From an uncultured Collinsella sp. (GTDB taxonomy: Bacteria > Actinomycetota > Coriobacteriia > Coriobacteriales > Coriobacteriaceae): DNA of 64,000 nucleotides. This document shows positions 53,770 through 60,838 of the stretch, piece by piece. The first letter of the stretch is position 1. Every line of letters starts with the position of its first letter. The stretch lies in assembly GCA_900541015.1 (NCBI GenBank), contig UQIB01000006.1:15734-79733 (forward strand), read 5' to 3'. The notes below the pieces were generated by a model that saw only the letters and a list, made by a program, of their open reading frames with translations, was not told the origin of the DNA and did no database searches. The position numbers were made by a program, and so were the translations under genes.

Positions 53770-53970
53770 GGGCCCTCCGCCTTTCGTTTGTTGTTTGACG
53801 GGCGGCGTCCTCGCGATGGGGGCACGGTGCGAGTCGGAGCAGGCGTGCGTGCCGGCGCGTCGGCGCCGCCCAAGACGTGTATAGCGATTTCGATTGCGGC
53901 GGGCATCGGGGCCGCCTGCGATGGGTCGAGCTGGGTCGAGCCGTCCGCGCCTCCACGGGAAGCGCACAAG
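53770..53970. promoter_or_regulatory. promoter region with tandem GGGTCGAG repeats
   Basis: At 53923-53940, GGGTCGAGCTGGGTCGAG has two GGGTCGAG units 10 bases apart. The same arrangement occurs at 55929-55946 upstream of the excisionase, and a degenerate one at 57151-57169. Such spacing puts both units on one DNA face, suggesting regulator binding. No gene in this gap. Confidence 0.5.
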
Positions 53971-54759
53971 CTAGCCGAGGCGGCGCCTGTCCCTTCCGCC
54001 CAGGTAGACGGTCCTGCAGGTCTGGGAAATCCTGCTCGCGATCGCCTCTGCCGTGACGCGCTCGCCGCGCCTTGCGAGCCTGTCCGCCAGCGCGCCCGGC
54101 GCGTAGTTCGACGTGACGATGGTCGGGCGCATGTCCTCGTAGCGCGCGTCGAGCACGCTGAACACGGTGCCGACTGACCATTCCGTCGCGTCCTCCTTGC
54201 CGAGGTCGTCGAGCACGAGGACGTCGCACTTGGCGTACCGCGCGACGGCGGCCTCGGTGCCGCCCTCGTCGAACGTGGCCTTCACGCGCTCGAGCATGCC
54301 CTTGGCCGTCGTGAAGGCGACGTCGTAGCCGGCCTCGGCGAACAGCCTGGCCATGGCGGAGGCGGCGTGCGTCTTGCCGGCGCCGACGCCCCCGTGTATG
54401 TAGAGCCCGGCGCCCCCGTTGCCCGCGAACGAGGCGATGTACTCGGCGAACTCGGGGCGGTCGGCCTCGGCGGCCCAGTAGCGCCTGGGGATGCCCGCGC
54501 GCGAGAGCGCCTTCTCCCGGCGGGCGGCCTCCTCCTTGGCGGCGAGGGCCGCGCGCCTTCGCGCCTCGGACTCCCGCTCGTTGGCTGCGCCCTCGCACGG
54601 GCAGGGGGCGGCAGAGACCCAGGCGACCCTGCCCGCCAGCGCCGCGCCGAGCGGATCGAGGGCGGCGCCGCAGTGCGGGCACGCCCTCGGCTCCGGCTCG
54701 TCGAAGGAGAGCCCGGCCGCACGGGCCTGCTCCAGGGTGATGAGTCCCGCTCGGTCCAT
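53971..54759 (-). CDS. DnaC/IstB-like AAA+ ATPase
   Basis: 262 residues from ATG 54759 (AAGGGGCG upstream); an ATG 20 codons earlier is less likely. N-terminal zinc-ribbon-like cysteines (CPHCGAAL, then APCPCEG) precede the AAA+ core with Walker A GGVGAGKTHAA and Walker B CDVLVLDDLGKED. It is likely a helicase loader acting with the replication-initiator-like protein encoded next to it, so the element may replicate as a circle after excision. Not flanked by a transposase, so IstB is less likely. Confidence 0.85.
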   Translation of the reverse strand: MDRAGLITLEQARAAGLSFDEPEPRACPHCGAALDPLGAALAGRVAWVSAAPCPCEGAANERESEARRRAALAAKEEAARREKALSRAGIPRRYWAAEADRPEFAEYIASFAGNGGAGLYIHGGVGAGKTHAASAMARLFAEAGYDVAFTTAKGMLERVKATFDEGGTEAAVARYAKCDVLVLDDLGKEDATEWSVGTVFSVLDARYEDMRPTIVTSNYAPGALADRLARRGERVTAEAIASRISQTCRTVYLGGRDRRRLG

Positions 54760-54773
54760 CGGGCGCCCCTTCC

Positions 54774-55256
54774 TTATCTTCTGAAGTCCTTGTTGTCCCT
54801 TTTGCTTATTGGGTGGCATATCGTCAGGGGTTTCCCTGTCATTTCGTCAGGGGTTCGGGCTGCGAACCCTGTCATTTCGTCACCCTTTCGCGCCGGGAAC
54901 CCTGACGAATCGTCAGGGGTTGCCAGCGCTCCGGGCGGCAGCCTCTCGCGCACGATGCGGTACCGCTTGGTGGCGTGCCCGCGCGCCGGGGCGTGCACGC
55001 CGCATTCCTCGATGAGGCCCCGGTCGAGCAGGTCGCGGATGGCGCGGTGGACGCTGCGCTCCTGCACGTTGAGGAATCGTGCCAGGCCACCCTTGCTCTC
55101 GAAGTAGCCGCACCCGGCGTCGCAGAAGCCGAAGATGCGCGCGTAGACGAGCAGGGGAAGGCCGGAGAGGCCCAGGTCCGCCATCATGAAGTGCCGTACC
55201 GCCGTGAACTCGCGCGGGGAGGGGCCGTCGCGTCCCCTCGGGCCTGCGGCTGCCAT
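54774..55256 (-). CDS. replication-initiator-like winged-helix protein
   Basis: 160 residues from ATG 55256. The central region is a winged helix: LSGLPLLVYARIFGFCDAGC, SKGGLARFLNVQERSVHRAI and DLLDRGLIEECG, as in RepA-N/helix-turn-helix initiators of Gram-positive elements. The C-terminal 40 residues contain imperfect 11-residue repeats (GFPARKGDEMT, GFAARTPDEMT), encoded by iteron-like DNA. The gene lies next to the DnaC-like ATPase. Origin function is inferred. Confidence 0.65.
   Translation of the reverse strand: MAAAGPRGRDGPSPREFTAVRHFMMADLGLSGLPLLVYARIFGFCDAGCGYFESKGGLARFLNVQERSVHRAIRDLLDRGLIEECGVHAPARGHATKRYRIVRERLPPGALATPDDSSGFPARKGDEMTGFAARTPDEMTGKPLTICHPISKRDNKDFRR
54822..54925. 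repeat. iteron-like repeats inside the initiator-like gene
   Basis: CGTCA cores start at 54822, 54845, 54878 and 54911; three carry the CGTCAGGGGTT form. Spacing is 23, 33 and 33 bases. CCTGACGAATCGTCAGG (54901-54917) is a perfect palindrome with a one-base centre. Such spaced repeats inside an initiator gene are typical of a vegetative origin. Confidence 0.6.
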
Positions 55257-55261
55257 CGGCG

Positions 55262-55510
55262 CTAATCCCTTCTGGGCGAGCCGACGATGCTGTTTCGCTC
55301 GACCCATGCGACGAGCTCGTCGTGCAGAACGATGCCGTCGCGCGTCTTGCCGCCGATGTAGCGGATCGGGAACGGGTCGTCGGGGTCCTTGGCGAGCCGG
55401 TACATTGCGTCGCGGCTGATGCGCAGCATCGCGCACGCCTCGTCGGCTCCGAATATCGCGTTGGTCGATGCGATGAGCCTCACCTGGCTCCTGCTAATGC
55501 TCTTGGTCAT
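55262..55510 (-). CDS. helix-turn-helix (excisionase/MerR-like) protein
   Basis: 82 residues; AAAGGAGC precedes ATG 55510. FGADEACAMLRISRDAMYRL is the helix-turn-helix and PFPIRYIGGKTRDGIVLHDE gives the wing of HTH_17 proteins. Typical of small DNA-binding proteins that regulate transfer or excision. It is directly upstream of the initiator-like gene. Confidence 0.8.
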   Translation of the reverse strand: MTKSISRSQVRLIASTNAIFGADEACAMLRISRDAMYRLAKDPDDPFPIRYIGGKTRDGIVLHDELVAWVERNSIVGSPRRD

Positions 55511-55588
55511 GGTCGTCCTCGAGCTCCTTTCGTCTCGAGGCTCCCTCGCGTGCCCGGCCGCGGGCGGCTCCCGGGGCGGTCGCCGCCG

Positions 55589-55807
55589 TCATTTCCTGCC
55601 GCTCCTCGACTCGATGTAGGCGTCCACTGACGCCCTCGACACCAGGAGCTTCCTTCCGAGCCTGTACGAGTCGATCTCTCCCGACCAGATGAGGTCGTAT
55701 GCCTTGTTTCTGCTCGCCCTCATGTACTCCTGCATCTCGATCACCGTCATCCATTCGTCGCGGTCCTGGTTGCCCTCGGGCGCGGCGCATTCGGCTGTGC
55801 GTGCCAT
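55589..55807 (-). CDS. excisionase-family DNA-binding protein
   Basis: 72 residues from ATG 55807 with GGAGGAACC upstream; longer in-frame extension lacks a site. WMTVIEMQEYMRASRNKAYD is the helix-turn-helix and IDSYRLGRKLLVSRASVDAY the wing. First gene of the transfer operon. In complete elements an integrase follows the excisionase; here the adjacent space to att3 (55808-56438) contains none. Confidence 0.8.
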   Translation of the reverse strand: MARTAECAAPEGNQDRDEWMTVIEMQEYMRASRNKAYDLIWSGEIDSYRLGRKLLVSRASVDAYIESRSGRK

Positions 55808-56018
55808 GGTTCCTCCAATCTTCCCGTGCGGCACCGTGCGTGCACGCCGCGCGGCACAGTGTCCCTTTTCGTCTGCGCGACGATTGAACCGCCTGATGGC
55901 GCTTGGCGCGCACAACGGGAGCGAAGACGGGTCGAGGTGGGTCGAGCTGGTCGGGCCTCCACGAAACGGCCATGAGCCGCGCGCCTTAGCTCGCAGCTAA
56001 GTCCCTGAAAAGTAAAAG

Positions 56019-56038
56019 GCGCCCATGCGGGCGCCTGC
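56019..56038 (-). terminator. terminator upstream of the transfer operon
   Basis: AGGCGCCC and GGGCGCCT pair over a 4-base loop; on the minus strand TTTTACTTTT follows. It could insulate the operon from transcripts entering from the right. Confidence 0.7.
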
Positions 56039-56438
56039 CTAGTGGCTGGAGTTGTTCAGTTTTGGTTGGAATGCTTCTCTTCCGCGGTGCTGTCGTCCGG
56101 GGTCCGGCATCTGTCGTTCGCCTCTTCTGTCGTGTTTGATGTTGCGTGTTCTGCGAGCGACCTTGCGCGGGCCTGCCGGCCCGTTGCCCCAGGTGCACCC
56201 GGATAAATGGTACCCATCCGTTGGAACATGGACATCGCGGGAGGGCTGTTTGGGCAAGCTAGGATGGATGAGCGGCGGGGTTCTAAATGCAATAATTCGA
56301 GCTAAAGGGCCTTGTACTCTCTTTTGTAAAACGCGAGGGTGCAATAAACTCGACGATCCCCCTGAACCTTTTCTGAACGAATCAGCTCTTAGGCGGTATG
56401 ACGCGACACGCATCGGTAGTGCTCGGACTGGGTTAGTC

Positions 56439-56453
56439 ATCGAGTGGGTATAG
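56439..56453. other. attachment site att3 (degenerate)
   Basis: ATCGAGTGGGTATAG, 13 of 15 matching the guaA core. The bases to the right (AACATACGTTC) resemble the right flank of att2, so these are the same arm of related elements. Confidence 0.65.
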
Positions 56454-56489
56454 AACATACGTTCTGTATAACGTTATAGCACCAGGTGG

Positions 56490-56522
56490 CAGGCGTAGTT
56501 TCAATCGAAGCTACGCCTGCTG
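56490..56522. repeat. covarying hairpin beside att3
   Basis: GCAGGCGTAG and CTACGCCTGC enclose TTTCAATCGAAG. It matches the att2 hairpin in loop and position but not in stem sequence. Confidence 0.65.
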
Positions 56523-56545
56523 CTATATATGGGTTGATGGTGGTA

Positions 56546-56965
56546 TCAATGACCGCGATGCTTCTGTTTGCGCTTCAGCTTTCGCTGCTCGAAGCGCGCC
56601 TCCGCCTCATCCGTGCGACGCTGGCTTCTTGCTTGAGCCGATTCCCGCTTCATCGTCTCCCGCTGATTCGCGAGCGCCTGCTGCGCCTTGGTGCTCATCG
56701 CCGGCTGCTTGAGGGCTTTCGCCGCCTCGCGGGCGCGTCGCTTGGGGTTCTTCGCGGGCTTGCTCGCCTCGGTCGGATCGTGGCCGAAGAACGAGAGCTT
56801 CGCCCATTTGTTGACAACGAATCGCAGGATCTCCTCATTGGACGGTTCTGCGCCGAAGACGATGCGGGCGGCGCCGTATCTGCCGTCCTCGACATGCTCC
56901 GCCAGCCCGACCCAGAATTGGCCGTCGTGATATACGGTCAGGGTGGACGACACGCTGATCTGCAT
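56546..56965 (-). CDS. yjdF: YjdF-family (DUF2992) protein, copy 2
   Basis: 139 residues. Same layout as copy 1 at 36939: YHDGQFWVGLAEHVEDGRYG signature, basic tail ending KLKRKQKHRGH. Differences are clustered in the middle (for example FGHDPTEAS against FGDKVTETS). ATG 56965 lies within the riboswitch start hairpin with AAAGGAGG in its loop. Full length, apparently intact. Confidence 0.9.
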   Translation of the reverse strand: MQISVSSTLTVYHDGQFWVGLAEHVEDGRYGAARIVFGAEPSNEEILRFVVNKWAKLSFFGHDPTEASKPAKNPKRRAREAAKALKQPAMSTKAQQALANQRETMKRESAQARSQRRTDEAEARFEQRKLKRKQKHRGH

Positions 56966-57092
56966 GGCTGGTTCCTCCTTTATGTAGATGACCATGCAGA
57001 GAAGGGACAACCAAGGAGGCAGGTTACTGATGCGGACTCCCGCACGCCCACGACTACCCGACGGGGACTGTGTTTTCATCTCTGGTGCCCGC
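56966..57092 (-). promoter_or_regulatory. yjdF riboswitch, copy 2
   Basis: Nearly identical to copy 1 through the aptamer blocks. CCATGCAG (56992-56999) pairs with CTGCATGG (56960-56967), closing a hairpin that holds the ribosome site and start codon. TACAAT -10 element at 57093-57098. Confidence 0.8.
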
Positions 57093-57103
57093 ATTGTAGC
57101 ACG

Positions 57104-57469
57104 CGCGGATTCACGATGTTGATCGCCGGCGCCTAGACGGAGATGAAGACGGTTCGATCTAGGTCAAGCCGGTCGCTCGTTCATGAAGCGGCCGATTCCC
57201 TGAAAATAAAAGGCGCCCACGAGGACACCTACAGGCTATCTTCGAACTACTTGGTTTGGGGCAGACGGAGGAAAAAATAGGGCAGAATCGCTCTCACGAT
57301 CCCGCCCCGCAAACCCGAGGGTTTCTAACTGGCTCCATTATTCCGGGCTTCTCAGTTCTGTCATTGACCCAGGTATCACCCGTCTCCTATAGCGAGTGAA
57401 TATAAAAATAGGGCAGAGTCGCTTGCGCAAGTCCGCCCCTAAAACCGTGAAGGTTTTGCTATCTGCAGG
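57104..57469. repeat. tandem ~57-base repeats after the Abi_2 gene
   Basis: Units at 57272-57327 and 57404-57460 share AAAAATAGGGCAGA, TCGCT, CCGCCCC and a paired AAACC/GGTTT segment. Read on the minus strand each is a small hairpin followed by a terminator ending CCCTATTTTT. They could be tandem terminators or two short RNA genes of the Abi system. The left part of the gap (57104-57240) has a degenerate copy of the GGGTCGAG region and no gene. Confidence 0.6.
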
Positions 57470-58432
57470 CTATTCTACCAACCCGAGCGATTCTGTCAAC
57501 CTGCGAAGGAACTCGAGCGCGGAGCGAGCTGCGGCGTCGGGCCCCTTGTCGGGCAGCGCCTCGGTTTCGCCGTCGGCCCTGGCGAACATCTCGGCGAGCT
57601 CGGATGCGGCGCGCGAGCGCGAGGAGCCCTCGGGTACCAAGCCGGAGTGCGCCACGAGCACGGTCGCGACCTCCTGCATGGCCGTATTCCCCATCCGCTT
57701 CCTCCTGGTCGCCTTGGGAATTCCCACGGCGGCGACCCTTCGGGAGACGCCGCTGGACGCCGAGCCCCGGGCGGCGCCCCTCTCGGCGAAGCAGTTGATC
57801 AGGCACGAGCCGTGCGCGGCGCAGTTGCGGACGGACTTCACGCGCTTGAGGTCGTAGTGGGAGGCCTCGAGGCGCCTGTCGCCCCATCGCCTGGCGCAGA
57901 AGCGCACGAAGTCGATGAGGGTGCCGAACGAGGTGAGCTCAAGGAAGGCCCAGGCAGGCATGTCGCCGGAGTACTTCGCGTAGAGGCTCGAGCTGTAGGG
58001 GCTGCGGCCGCTCATCTTGAGCTCGCGCAGGCGGTACTCCCTGTTTGCAGTGGTAAGCGATGCCATGTAGTCGGCCACGATGGCGTAGCCGTCCTCTCCA
58101 CGGTCCTCCATCTCGCGAAGCAGTGTCACCTTCTGGAAATGCTCGATGTCGAGCGTCATGCCGAGCAGGGCGTGGCGCAGCTCCTGGTCGAGCGCCGCGA
58201 GCAGGCGCAGCTGGCCGAAGTCGAGGTCTACGTAGCGGCCGTCGCGCGGGCCTCCCTCGTATTTCGAGAAGAGTTTGCGGTAGGATGCGAGCTTGAAGAA
58301 GTTGCACTTGTCGCGCAGGTAGTCCGCGACCTCTTCCTCGGAACACAGCTCGAAGGCTACGCCCTTCTGCTTGAGGTGCTCTATCTGCTGCTCGATCGTG
58401 AGGATCGGCTTCCTATCGTGGGGTTCGGCCAT
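57470..58432 (-). CDS. Abi_2-family (AbiD/AbiF) HEPN protein
   Basis: 320 residues; AGGAGACC precedes the ATG. The start LTIEQQIEHLKQKGVAFELC, FFKLASYRKLF and LDFGQLRLLAALDQELRHAL are diagnostic of Abi_2. Catalytic HEPN motif is R202-N-C-A-A-H207. Such proteins are RNases of abortive infection systems. Residues 220-320 form an extra basic, then acidic, low-complexity tail beyond the core domain, which could be a regulatory addition. Sequence TGGTAGAATAG at its stop recurs upstream of its start, as if a duplicated copy had been lost there. Confidence 0.85.
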   Translation of the reverse strand: MAEPHDRKPILTIEQQIEHLKQKGVAFELCSEEEVADYLRDKCNFFKLASYRKLFSKYEGGPRDGRYVDLDFGQLRLLAALDQELRHALLGMTLDIEHFQKVTLLREMEDRGEDGYAIVADYMASLTTANREYRLRELKMSGRSPYSSSLYAKYSGDMPAWAFLELTSFGTLIDFVRFCARRWGDRRLEASHYDLKRVKSVRNCAAHGSCLINCFAERGAARGSASSGVSRRVAAVGIPKATRRKRMGNTAMQEVATVLVAHSGLVPEGSSRSRAASELAEMFARADGETEALPDKGPDAAARSALEFLRRLTESLGLVE

Positions 58433-58506
58433 GCTCGGTCTCCTGTCATTGATTTGAGAATCCTATTCTACCAGCATGTTTGCCCTGAATCCTGAAGGCC
58501 CGTTCG

Positions 58507-58991
58507 CCAACTCATAAGCAAGCCACCTGAGACTACTCACTTTGTTCACGAATGGCGAAGACCTGCGACCTGGGGTTTTGCAAATGGCGCGCAAGCCACC
58601 CGCGTTAATTCACTTGCGATTGCAGCTGGCGGCTTGCGGGCAAAAGGGCGGTTGAGTTTCAAAACGGGCGTTTTCGGCGCCATCGAGCCTCCAAAGGCGA
58701 CCCGCCGCGCACTTTGGGACAAAAACAAAAACTCAAAGCCCTGAGTTTGAAAAAAGTTTTTGAGGTTGTCCCAGCTTTTGTCCCCGAAGCCGACGAAACG
58801 CGACATCGCGTCATTCGGCGGCACGCGTTCCGTGTCGATGCCGAAAACTGGGTGTAACTGGAGTGACGGGACGGCAGAACCGACGCCATCGAGTGGGAGT
58901 AGGCCGATAGGGTTCTGACCTGCATTTTTGAGTGCCGCACTGTGCCGCTGAGTTTCGTTTCGTACGAGAGTCATGACAAAGCCACCAGCGA
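58507..58991. repeat. 486-bp direct repeat, left copy
   Basis: Matches 63259-63744 along its whole length (roughly 80% by eye), starting CCAACTCAT and ending AAAGCCACCAGCGA. It contains GTCCCAGCTTTTGTCCCCGA and ends around an att-like GAGTGGGA. Confidence 0.75.
58888..58902. other. attachment-like site att4
   Basis: ATCGAGTGGGAGTAG, 13 of 15 matching the guaA core, embedded near the end of the left repeat copy. Confidence 0.5.
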
Positions 58992-59012
58992 CGGAGATGA
59001 GTAAAAGCGATT

Positions 59013-59055
59013 AAAGAGCCTCCGTTCCCTGCGTTGGGACGGAGGCTCTTTCTTT
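59013..59055. terminator. bidirectional terminator after msr(D)-like gene
   Basis: AAAGAGCCTCCGT pairs with ACGGAGGCTCTTT, with T-rich sequence on the plus side (TCTTTG) and weaker T-rich sequence on the minus side. Confidence 0.8.
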
Positions 59056-59107
59056 GCCGTTTTACTCCCTTGTCTCCGTTCGGGGATTATTTCTTGCTCA
59101 TTTAGGG

Positions 59108-60577
59108 CTATTCGCGCTGAAAGATTTTGACTAGCTTGGTGTCCTTTATTTCGTAGACAATGTCTGCGACGTTCTCGACCAGCCTCTTATCGTGGGAGAC
59201 GAACACTATCGTTCCGGCATAGGCGCTCATCATCTGCTCGAGGGCTTCGGCGCTCTTGATGTCCAGGTAATTTCCAGGCTCGTCCATGAGCAAGATGTTG
59301 TATCTGCCCAGCAGCATCTTCGCGAGTAGCAGCTTGATGACTTCGCCTCCCGAGAGAACGCCAACGTCCTTTGTCAGGTCGCGCGGTCCGATTCCCATAG
59401 AGGCGAGGATGCCTCGAATTTCGGTCATGCTGTACTCGCAACCATCCTGCATGAACGAGATCGCAGACTGACGGGCGTCGAACTTGTAGCCTGTTTGCTC
59501 GAAGTAACCGATCTCTGCCTTGGGAGAGATGTTGATACCGTCGGCGCGTCGAGCGATTGCCTTCAGCAGGCTGGTCTTTCCTGTACCGTTGCCACCGGTG
59601 ATGGCCACTTTGGCACCGAGCGGTATCTCGAATTTCGCGTGGTCATAGAGCATGCAGTTGCCGAAGCTCAAGCTGAAATCGTCTGCCGAGATGGGAAATT
59701 TACTATGCAGTTCCAGGGCCTTGCTCTGGCGGAACCGCACGGCGCGAATGCTATCTGGGGCCTCAATCCCTTCGAGCGCTTCGAGGCGCTTCTCCATGTC
59801 CTTAGCCGCCTGGTACATCCTCTTCTGTTTGGTGCCGGTTGCTTTCTGATGCCCCAATCGACCTGCATACTCGTTGCTTTTTTTCGCAGCCTTCCGCTTG
59901 GCGTCGACCTGCCGTGCTTTTTTCCGTTGTTTTTCGATGGCGGCTTCGAGGCGATCGCGCTCGCGCATCGCCTCTTCGTATCGAGTCGCCTGAGCTTTGC
60001 GCTCTTCTTCTTTCTGTCGCAGATAGTCGGAGTAGTCACCCCAGAATTCGGAAATACCGCCGTCTTTGAGCTCCCAGATCTTGTCTACCACCTGGTCGAG
60101 AAAATGACGGTCATGGCTCACGATGAGCAGAGCCCCATCAAATGCCTTGAGTTGTCCGACGAGAAGGCGGATGCCGTCTTGGTCGAGGTGGCTCGTAGGC
60201 TCGTCGGCGAAGATCGCGCTTGCATGCTGGGAGAGTGCAGAGGCAATCTTGGCGCGTGTTTCCTCCCCGCCGCTCATCGTCTCCTGCGCCACTCCGGCGA
60301 CGTTGAGACGGGAGAGCATCTCACCACTGTCCTGAGCCGCATCAAGGTCGAGTTCATCGAGTTGGCCGATGAGGGCAATGCTGCCGAAGCGCCTGACGTC
60401 GGCGTCCGCAATGGTAAGATTGCCGCTCAGAATTTTAAGCAGGCTGGTTTTGCCTGCGCCATTGTCTCCCACCAAGCCGATGCGATCGTAGGAGTAGATT
60501 TCCAACTCTTCGATATCTAGGATATCGCGGCCGGCATATTCCAAAAAGATGTCTTTAGCTTTGACTATGAGTTCCAT
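59108..60577 (-). CDS. ABC-F ribosome-protection protein, Msr(D)-like
   Basis: 489 residues, the same length as Msr(D) (487). Antibiotic-resistance ABC-F proteins displace macrolides from the ribosome. Two ATPase domains: Walker A GLVGDNGAGKTSLLKIL and TGGNGTGKTSLLKAI; signatures TMSGGEE and VLSGGE; Walker B ADEPTSHLD and MDEPGNYLD. The linker contains IWELKDGGISEFWGDYSDYL, very close to Msr(D). No transmembrane domain. AAGGCGG precedes the ATG. Downstream of a mef-like gene on the same strand, as in the mef-msr(D) assembly. Several substitutions from the known gene make it a divergent homologue. Confidence 0.9.
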   Translation of the reverse strand: MELIVKAKDIFLEYAGRDILDIEELEIYSYDRIGLVGDNGAGKTSLLKILSGNLTIADADVRRFGSIALIGQLDELDLDAAQDSGEMLSRLNVAGVAQETMSGGEETRAKIASALSQHASAIFADEPTSHLDQDGIRLLVGQLKAFDGALLIVSHDRHFLDQVVDKIWELKDGGISEFWGDYSDYLRQKEEERKAQATRYEEAMRERDRLEAAIEKQRKKARQVDAKRKAAKKSNEYAGRLGHQKATGTKQKRMYQAAKDMEKRLEALEGIEAPDSIRAVRFRQSKALELHSKFPISADDFSLSFGNCMLYDHAKFEIPLGAKVAITGGNGTGKTSLLKAIARRADGINISPKAEIGYFEQTGYKFDARQSAISFMQDGCEYSMTEIRGILASMGIGPRDLTKDVGVLSGGEVIKLLLAKMLLGRYNILLMDEPGNYLDIKSAEALEQMMSAYAGTIVFVSHDKRLVENVADIVYEIKDTKLVKIFQRE

Positions 60578-60838
60578 AGGTTGAACCGCCTTTTGTGTAT
60601 TAGTGTTTTACTGGAAGCGCAGCCATGCCAAAAAAGATTGCTCACGTCGATTTTTCGCCTTTGCCCAATTGCCGGCGCGAGCGTTTTGACCTTGCGCAAG
60701 CCGGCAAATCCGAAAATGATAGTTGGCGACGAATAAGGAGCGCGATGCGGAATGTCGGTGCAATACCTCGTCGTCGCAAGGGCTTGAAGGCTGACGCTTG
60801 AACCGATGGCTGCTGCCTCTTTTTTTCGAATACTTGGG
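60578..60838. other. 261-base mef-msr intergenic region
   Basis: No gene. It contains A- and T-rich tracts and short inverted stretches (CGCCGGCAATTGGGC near 60660). In the known mef-msr(D) operon this gap holds a leader peptide and attenuator; I see no clear equivalent. Confidence 0.35.

Larger units (their letters stand above)
36803..56438. mobile_element. guaA island block 2: conjugative element remnant
   Basis: About 19.6 kb between att2 and att3. Nearly all genes are on the minus strand: excisionase, HTH, replication-initiator-like, DnaC-like, DUF, PcfB, VirD4, Maff2, PrgI, VirB4, cell-wall hydrolase, VirB6, adhesin, sortase, cargo, yjdF. I find no tyrosine or serine integrase and no relaxase, so it is probably defective or depends on a helper. 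GC is higher than in block 1. Confidence 0.75.
55808..56545. other. operon promoter region, block 2/3 junction, no integrase
   Basis: 738 bases. It contains tandem GGGTCGAG units (55929-55946), an inverted TTAGCT/AGCTAA repeat (about 55987-56001), a minus-strand terminator (AGGCGCCC...GGGCGCCT then TTTTAC, about 56019-56038), att3 and the hairpin after it. Open frames here lack ribosome sites or family resemblance. Confidence 0.5.
56454..58887. mobile_element. guaA island block 3: yjdF plus Abi_2
   Basis: About 2.4 kb between att3 and att4. It holds yjdF copy 2 with riboswitch, tandem repeats and an Abi_2 gene; no mobility genes. It looks like a small passenger or a deleted element. Confidence 0.55.
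58433..59107. other. block 3/4 junction, repeat DNA
   Basis: 675 bases holding the left copy of the 486-bp repeat, att4 and a bidirectional terminator. A minus-strand frame in the repeat (MSRFVGFGDKSWDNLKNFF) looks protein-like but has no consistent frame between the two copies, so I do not call it a gene. Confidence 0.5.

Noticed and set aside
52631..54682. N-terminal extension of VirD4 to more than 1,200 residues
   Set aside because: The extra part is Arg/Gly-rich shadow of PcfB, the DUF and DnaC-like genes; ATG 52630 with stop overlap is the sensible start.
56052..56453. 133-codon plus-strand frame in the block 2/3 junction
   Set aside because: It has no ribosome site, runs across att3 and has no protein-like composition.
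57391..57405. Another att-like core (AGCGAGTGAATATAA)
   Set aside because: Too many mismatches, and it lies inside the sequence between the tandem repeat units.
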